Assembly: GCA_003550305.1 (NCBI GenBank)
Contig: QKYT01000276.1
Coordinates: 72,095-86,324 of the forward strand
Length of the DNA stretch: 14,230 nt
Reading direction: 5' to 3'
DNA from: Glomus cerebriforme
Taxonomy: Eukaryota > Glomeromycota > Glomeromycetes > Glomerales > Glomeraceae
Below, piece by piece: positions 8,215-14,230 of the stretch. The stretch's first letter is position 1, and the number at the start of each line of letters is the position of its first letter. The translations under genes and the position numbers were made by a program. The notes beneath the pieces are model-generated. The model made no database searches. It worked only from the letters and a program-made list of their open reading frames with translations, and had not been told where the DNA came from.

Positions 8215-9505
8215 CAGTTCATGCAAAAAGTAATGAGAAAATAATTTAATATAAAAAATTTTTAAAATTTTCTGCAATATTTAACTTACAAAAAAATTGG
8301 ATCACATAATTACACATTAAACACATTTATTTATGATGATCAGTACTGTTTTTGTTTTGCTTACATTTTGCCAAAGGTTACACATGGTACAAAATGTCCC
8401 ATGTTATACTAAAATAACACCATACTTTAATAACCTCTCTGTGGAAAAATGGCATCTATGATATTCATACTCTACACGAACTAACTTCTATTCTACTCTC
8501 TACTGTTTATAAATATATCAAAAAATTCAAAAACAATATTACTTTAGACCCCTTACCTCAAATTGACAAGCTAAAGAAACTTTTTCCTAAAAAATACCAT
8601 TATCTTAGTCAGCTCATTTCCAAAAACAAATTCTCTACAACTCCTAAATTTGCTAATCTGTTAAATGTTAAATACCCAAACCTTGACATAGCTAAACGTA
8701 CAGTACTTTATGAGCTTCACAACTTTAATTATATTAGTATAGTTTCCAAATCTATCCCTCTTCTTATAAATAAATACAAGTAAAAGCATATTGAATTTGC
8801 TATGAAATACATAAGACAAAACTGGAATAAGGTTATTTTCTCTGATGAAACCACTATTCAGATGTTTAGAAATACTCAAAAAGTATTCTACAAAGCTAGA
8901 ACAAAAGCTCCTCAAAAGTCTATGGTTAAGCATCCGTATAAGATTCATGTATGGGGTGTCTTTTCAATAAAAGATTGAATTGGTTTTTTCATGTTTACTG
9001 ACATTATGGATGGTACATTCTATCATGAAATTTTAAATGAAAATCTCTTGAAAATGCTAATTCTATTATGAGAAGGGGTTGGATCTTCCAGCAGGACAAC
9101 GACCTGAAATATTTAGCTAAAGAAACCAAAAAACTTCTCACAGATCATTATTCAAATATGCTGGATTGGCTATCAAACAGCTCCAATCTCAATCCAATCA
9201 AAAATTTATGGTTCATTTTGAAGAGGTAGGTTGAGAAGGGTATTAACAAACTAGTAACTGAAAAAAAATCAGTTATTGTTAAAATTTTTTGTAAAACAAT
9301 TCAACAAGAGTGAAATAAGATTGAATCTGAAATCTTTATTAATTTAATTCGTAGTATGCCAACAAAATTAGAACAGATAATTGAACATAATGGTAATAAA
9401 ATTAATTACTAAATAATTTGAACAATATTTTAATAGTATAATGAAGAACATTTCTTTAATTTTTTACATATTTCTGATAATTTTCATTACTTTTTGTGCG
9501 AACTG
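8215..9505 (+). mobile_element. Tc1/mariner element with TA target duplication
   Basis: The element is 1291 bases long and starts CAGTTCATGCAAAAAGTAAT. The right end, reverse complemented, starts CAGTTCGCACAAAAAGTAAT, differing at only three of the first 22 bases. TA dinucleotides flank it (8213-8214 and 9506-9507), the standard Tc1/mariner target duplication. Size, termini and the DD34E spacing inside all agree with Tc1. It lies only about 75 bases from the 8138 terminus. Confidence 0.92.
8442..9412 (+). pseudogene. Tc1-like DD34E transposase, inactivated
   Basis: A cut-and-paste transposase that would act on the ends at 8215 and 9505. The catalytic first Asp is in FSDET (8844-8846) and the second in FQQDND (9095-9097). 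The third residue, 34 residues further on, is Lys (9200-9202, in NPIKNLW) where the family has Glu, a G-to-A change that would abolish catalysis. VWGVFS and LDWLSNSSNLNP are typical Tc1 motifs. Stops lie at 8781 (TAA), 8976 (TGA), 9227 (TAG) and 9311 (TGA). A one-base loss near 9050 shifts the frame between ENLL and NSIMRRGWIFQQD. The natural stop is 9410-9412. The N-terminal HTH part is poorly preserved and I cannot fix the start; 8442 is where the frame first reads as protein. Confidence 0.9.
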
Positions 9506-9507
9506 TA

Positions 9508-11360
9508 AATGATTACTATTTTTGTTAATTAAAGGCTGAATAAATATTGTAAAATCTTCTTTTTACTAATTAAGAAGAAATTTTAATAATTGAGAAGTAT
9601 TTGATGTATTAATCCTTTTTTTTATGCTTAATTTTTTAGATGATATTAAAGAGATTTTAGGTAAGAAATAATTAGTTAGAAAATAATGGTTGTAGTAAAT
9701 TTCTTATAGTATGGACATTACAATAATCATATATCACCATATATTCTATTTGAATCATTACAGATTTATCAAAATTTTTTGTTATCAGCATTGATTATGT
9801 GATTATGTTAAAAATAAGCAAATGTTATATGCATATAATTTGTGAATTCAGAATTACTTAAATTAATGTACTATTTACAATCTGTTTTCTTTAATCCTTT
9901 ATTATACTGATGAGTAATAGATATTGTTTTATTAGATTTATACTTCCCAGAATTTTCAGTTTTACAAGTTAGAGTCCTCTTTTAATAGCATATTCATTTA
10001 AATCTGATGATAAATTCTTATGATATTTAATATGATACTTTCTTAATAACAAAACTAATTTTCTAAAAACTAAAATATGTACTAATAAACAAGTCAATAA
10101 ATGAAGGAACCAAAGGATATTTTGTAGAATCCAAACTGTCTAATTCAAATTCAATAATAAGACCCATGTAAACTAAAGTCTTATTTTTTTCATCATAATC
10201 ATCTACTACAAAATATATCTGATATATACAGTATTGAATTAGTATAAATTAACAAGTTTTTTTAATTCATAAAGCAGTAGTAAATTTTATTATATTAACC
10301 TAAAACATTCTTCTCAACATTAAAAACTTCATTCTCAACTAGTATAAAAATTTTATACCAAAAAATGAAAATAAAAAACTATTAGCAAACAAATTAATAA
10401 GCTAAAAAATTACAAAATAGTACTTTTTACTTTTTTTTTACTTTAAGAATAAATTGGACTATCTTTTATTATCGAAAAATAGTAAAAAAAATTATATAAA
10501 ATATAAAGAAAAGTAAAAGAATATTAAAAAAAGATAGAGTTACATAAAAGCTTATTATATTAAAATACATGACATGATATAATTTTATATAAGAAGTATA
10601 GTAAATCATTAGAAATATAATAACACATGATTAATATGACAATATTGCACATACTACAAATAAATTATCTTTTATATTAAAATTATATTTTTGTAAAAAG
10701 TTAAATTAATTTTATATTTAATTATTTTATTATATATAAATTTGTAAGAAAAAAAAAGTTTTTCTTATATTAGAAAAGCCATTATTTAGATAATTTTTGA
10801 GAAAAATATAAAAATTTAATTTTTATATTTTTTTTTATTTTAAGAAAAAAATTATTAATCAAAATTTTTAAAATTTAATGTAATTTACTATATCCAAATA
10901 TATTTATTTAAAATAAATTATTTTAAAATCTAAAATTTTTTTTTTAATATCTTATTAATTTTAGTTAACATTGTAATGTTTGGTCAAACTACTAATAAGC
11001 TTTATTTATTTTATTTAAATTATTTTAATAAAAATTTTGTATATATATTATAATATTATTATAAATTGCTAAAATAATAAAATATCAAATGATAAAATTA
11101 TATTAGCATTTTAATAAGTTTTATTAGTTTTAATACTCTATAGATAGTTTTACTTTCTAATACTAGATTAAATAAATTTTAGCAAGTAACCTTAATCCAA
11201 ATAGTAATTCAAAATTATTATTTATAGAATTTTTTTTGTTAGTAAAATCATATTTGTTATCATATTTTATTTATTATAAGTGTATTATATGCTCTTATAT
11301 ACTTATATATATTTAATTAGTAAAATATTATATGATAGTTATATAATAGAAAATTTCTAA
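9508..11360. other. Long AT-rich gene-free stretch
   Basis: I see no gene, inverted-repeat element or RNA gene here. From about 10300 to 11340 the sequence is extremely AT-rich with repeated A and T runs. Stop codons occur every few codons in all frames. Confidence 0.6.
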
Positions 11361-11368
11361 GTTTACAT

Positions 11369-11771
11369 AGAATGTCTGGACACAGGTCACATGATTTTTT
11401 ACTATATGATAATTTATCACCCCTGTGTCATACCTTCTGTTTTCATTTTTTCTATTTATTCTAGGAACTTAGAATTTTTTCAAGATGTGAAATCCTATTC
11501 ATTACATTTATTTGTTACATTTCTAATTTTAGTCAGATTTTATAATGCAGGCCAGAGTATTCTTTTTTGGAATATTGTACTACATTATATGATCCAAAAA
11601 GGCAATTTTATTTCTCTCAAAAATTGAATTTTAGATTACACCAAATTCCTAAAAAGGCAATTTTATTTCTCTCAAAAATCAAATTTTGGATTACACTAAA
11701 TTCCCAAAAGGCAATTTCATTACAGATTATTTAATTCCAGCTGAAATTATGATCCTGTGTTCAGACATCTC
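11369..11771. mobile_element. Small inverted-repeat element (MITE), copy 1
   Basis: ATGTCTGGACACAGG (11372-11386) and the reverse complement of 11754-11768 match at 14 of 15 positions, enclosing about 400 bases. GTTTACAT (11361-11368) and GTGTACAA (11772-11779) could be a decayed 8-base target duplication, which would suggest hAT, but two of eight bases differ. The interior carries 55-base tandem repeats. The 78-codon frame at 11391-11627 lies within the element, resembles no protein I know and is probably chance. A diverged second copy lies about 640 bases to the right. Confidence 0.7.
11596..11728 (+). repeat. 55-base tandem repeat inside MITE copy 1
   Basis: AAAAAGGCAATTTTATTTCT starts at 11596 and again at 11651, 55 bases later, with near-identical sequence across the unit. 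A third partial unit (AAAAGGCAATTTCATTAC) starts near 11706. One diverged unit (AAAAAGGTAATTTTATTTTT) is present in the second copy around 12231-12252. Confidence 0.8.
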
Positions 11772-11838
11772 GTGTACAAATAGAAATTGCCTATATAATA
11801 AAATTACTATAAATTAATTATAAAAATTATTATATAAT

Positions 11839-12375
11839 TACTAGTGGTGATCATCATCAGTAATCATGTAACTTTATATATGTAATAATTCATCATACCA
11901 TATTTTTTTGAAGATAAGCTGACTAAGTTACAACTATTACATATAATGATAATAAAATTAGCTATGTAGAGATAAGCCCTTACGTCTCATAATGAGGCAA
12001 AAATATCCAACTTGTCACACTTATAGGTCTTAAGAGTGAGGCCACATAATTCACCATATTATGTTACATCTCCAGTTTTTAATTTTTACTATTTATTTCA
12101 GAAACAGAATTTTTTCAAGGTATAAAAGTCTATTTGTCATATATTAATCATTATATCCTTAATTTTGGCTAAAACTTTAACGCTGGTTAGAATATTCTTT
12201 TATGAATACTTAGATAATATTACACAATCCAAAAAGGTAATTTTATTTTTTTTTTAAATTAAAATTTAGGATATATAAGATCTCAAAAAGGAAATTATTT
12301 ATTGATCACTTAAATTTTGGCCAGAATTACCAGAATTATCAAATTTGAATATACTAGTAATAATCACCACTAGTG
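11839..12375. mobile_element. Inverted-repeat element, holds MITE copy 2
   Basis: ACTAGTGGTGAT (11840-11851) is a perfect inverted match to 12363-12374, and one more base outward fits YACTAGTGG at both ends, giving an element of about 537 bases. The right end reads CACTAGTGG from the outside, which recalls CACTA termini, but no clean 3-base duplication is visible. Its interior from about 12030 to 12320 is clearly related to 11380-11745: both contain AGAATTTTTTCAAG, TAGT/TGGCT-type spacers, AGAATATTCTTTT or AGTATTCTTTT, and ATCCAAAAAGG in the same order. So an older copy of the first element is either nested in or part of this one. Confidence 0.55.
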
Positions 12376-12589
12376 ATAAATAGCAAACTTCATTAATTAT
12401 TTTTCAGTTATTTTAAACTTTTTAATTTTTTCTTATTATTTATATCTTTTGTATTTATATTGCTACAAATTTTTTTTAGTATTTTTAATATAAGATATAG
12501 TTAGTATTTTAAAATATTTATTAATAGTATTAGAAAATGAAAATCATATGATTTGTAGATCATATGATGTCATATGTTTAGTTACAAAA

Positions 12590-12780
12590 ATCATAATAGT
12601 CATAATAGTTAGATTAGTTTAATTAGTTATGATTATTAGATTTGTTAGATTAGTTAAATTTATTTTATTAATTATATTAGTTATATTTATTATATTAGTT
12701 ATATTTATTATATTAGTTATATTTATTATATTAGTTATATTTATTATTATATTTATTATGTTTATTATATTTATTTTATT
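12590..12780 (+). repeat. AT minisatellite, 18-base unit
   Basis: The unit TATATTAGTTATATTTAT occurs four times without a change (12673-12690, 12691-12708, 12709-12726, 12727-12744). Looser TTAGTT- and TTATTA-type repeats flank it on both sides. It has no coding meaning. Confidence 0.9.
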
Positions 12781-13968
12781 ATTATTTGTGTAATAAAGTA
12801 TTCTTATAAAAAAGAGGGATTTTGAATATAAGTTAGAACTTTAGTCTATTATCATGAACAAGGATAATAATTCAAGTCATTTAGAGTTATCTCTGTGAAT
12901 AAAGGGATTAATTTTAAAATCCAATTGATATACCCACAAATTAATAAAAACTATATTTTATTATCATAAAACTATCTTGAAAGTATTCTTAATTTTGGCC
13001 TTTAGAATTATAAAAGTTAATCATAAAGCTAGGATAAACTCTTGTTAACTTGGATCACATGTAAAGTTTCAGTCCTTTGCATTTGCCAAGATAACAATAG
13101 TTTTTTTTTAAAAAAAAAAAACTTAATATATAGTATTAATTTTATTTATTTGTTAATATTTGTTTATTTTTTCATATAGAAATTTATTTTATGATATAAA
13201 GTTAAATATTTTAGTTAAATTAAGTTAATTTTAATTAACTAAGCAAAGTTTTTAATAATATCAGTCAGGGGAAATCCGATACGCAGATCATTTTCATAAT
13301 TAAACAAATTTTGTGTAACCATGATCGAAAAATTCACTCTATAACTAACCATTAAAAATTTCAACACACCGTACTACATGAACATATAAAAAGTGATAGT
13401 TCAACACGTGTTCTATTAATTTCTATCTTCCAATTTTTATTTAAACGACATTTTTCTTTTTTTATATTTTGTCAAACTTTCGTCTTAAATATAAGCTTTC
13501 TCAAGATCCAAGTTGAAATAGCAAGAAGTATACAGTTTTATCAGCAGAGATATATGTAATTTTATGAGAAGAAAAAGATTTTCTAAGCTTCTTTTGGTGG
13601 TTATCCAGGCAGTTTTTGAAAAAAATGTAAAAAACTAAAAAATAAAGGAAATTTAAAGACTATTTCAGTTCTTTTTTTAGGTNTACCAAGTTCTATTTCA
13701 TAATTTTGTTCCTTTCTAAACCTTTTTTTACATACATTTTATGTTTTCGGTGTCTTCTTTCCAGGCGGGATAATAAAAATGGTAATATTCTTTATTTACA
13801 TATCTCTTACTTCTTTGTTTTAAACATTTCTCATATTTTTACGCTTTTTCTTTTTAGATTTTCGATTATTCTGCTCTGTTCTTCCTAGGCGGCATAATAG
13901 GTTCAAGTTTTTTTTACTTTCTTCGTTTTTTTTTTGGATTTTGGGCGTCAAAAAGTCAAACCAATATA
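12781..13968. other. Gene-poor DNA with splice-like pyrimidine tracts
   Basis: No protein frame is convincing. From about 13260 the base composition becomes less AT-rich. From 13670 several T/C-rich runs end in AG (near 13680, 13764, 13856, 13888), looking like splice acceptors. AGGCGGGATAATA (13763-13775) and AGGCGGCATAATA (13887-13899) are near-identical and each follows such a tract. One ambiguous base (N) lies at 13683. This may be the decayed or spliced upstream part of the gypsy element that follows. A 9-T/12-A inverted run lies near 13101-13122. Confidence 0.4.
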
Positions 13969-14138
13969 GGACGGACCAACTTAATTAAAAATCCATACCG
14001 GAGATGCGCAACCAGTTCCATACCGTTGTAACCCGAAGAAAAGACGAAAAGAAATTCAGAAATCGGAGAAACAAGGAATGATTACTCGGTCTAAAGTCTT
14101 TGGGCTCACCAGTTGTCATCGTAGAAAAGAAAGGTGGA
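13969..14138 (+). pseudogene. Ty3/gypsy pol fragment, reverse transcriptase N-terminus
   Basis: The order of motifs is that of Ty3/gypsy polyproteins between protease and the RT palm. GRTNLIK (13969-13989) comes first, then a shifted frame reading HTGDAQPVPYR followed by NPKK, KEIQKSEKQGMITRSK (to about 14095). A second frame shift follows, then LGSPVVIVEKKGG (to 14138), equivalent to the family's SPWASPVV-V-KK-G motif. Two one-base shifts (near 13990 and 14091-14097) break it, and the expected SPWAS is altered. At 14139 the match stops. GTAAGC there and TTTCTTTCTTAG at 14216 allow a 78-base intron, after which the window soon ends. RNase H and integrase would lie beyond the window. The identification is solid; its intactness is not. 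Confidence 0.75.
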
Positions 14139-14216
14139 GTAAGCTTAAATTAACAATATGCCCTTTTTTAATTTCTTTTAAAACTTCTCTAATTCTTTTT
14201 GCGCTTTCTTTCTTAG
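14139..14216 (+). other. Candidate intron in the gypsy fragment
   Basis: GTAAGC begins exactly where RT similarity ends (after the GGT GGA codons), and a pyrimidine-rich tract ends in TTAG at 14216. Its length of 78 bases matches the 80-base intron at 6087-6166 and the 82-base candidate at 3374-3455. Only 14 bases follow, too few to confirm the downstream exon. Confidence 0.35.
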
Positions 14217-14230
14217 ATTCTTACGATTTT

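Noticed and set aside
8661..8948. Minus-strand 95-codon frame
   Set aside because: It lies antisense to the Tc1 transposase, whose catalytic motifs are on the plus strand.
12673..12744. CRISPR-like array
   Set aside because: Four contiguous 18-base AT-only units with no spacers: a simple minisatellite.

Overview
The window looks like repeat-rich nuclear DNA of a very AT-rich eukaryote. Short GT-AG introns of about 80 bases, a Tc1/mariner copy, a Ty3/gypsy fragment and many inverted-repeat elements all point that way. My best guess is an arbuscular mycorrhizal fungus (Rhizophagus/Glomeromycotina), from overall character and remembered protein families; nothing in the window proves it. I see no intact host gene, rRNA, tRNA or CRISPR array. 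Almost every recognisable coding stretch is a decayed transposon gene.

Layout. 1-1408 is featureless AT-rich DNA. 1409-1889 is a near-perfect foldback element with CACTG ends and a 3-base AGT duplication. 2490-8138 looks like a nest: weak pogo/Tc1-like ends enclose a 3.7 kb DNA transposon (3184-6872) and a poly(A)-tailed retroposon-like insertion (about 6961-8091). 8215-9505 is a dead 1.3 kb Tc1 element with TA target duplication. 9508-11360 is AT-rich filler. 11369-12375 holds two related small inverted-repeat elements. 12590-12780 is a minisatellite. 13969-14138 is the start of a Ty3/gypsy reverse transcriptase region, preceded by pyrimidine-rich, splice-site-like sequence.

The centrepiece is 3184-6872. 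It is bounded by 20-base inverted repeats (18 of 20 match) and holds two tail-to-tail reading frames. The minus-strand frame (about 6582 to 4235) has the RAG1/Transib transposase arrangement: an Asp, a second Asp followed at +19 and +22 by a Cys pair, a DxLH motif, a zinc His position and a Glu. The plus-strand frame (3484-4161) starts with a C2H2-like zinc finger and is otherwise unrecognised. Tail-to-tail RAG1-like plus partner gene inside terminal inverted repeats recalls the ProtoRAG layout, but the partner shows no RAG2 (Kelch) character that I can see.

Both frames carry many in-frame stops but few frameshifts. The stops mostly sit where C-to-T or G-to-A changes would create them, which suggests decay by cytosine deamination (methylation-linked or RIP-like).
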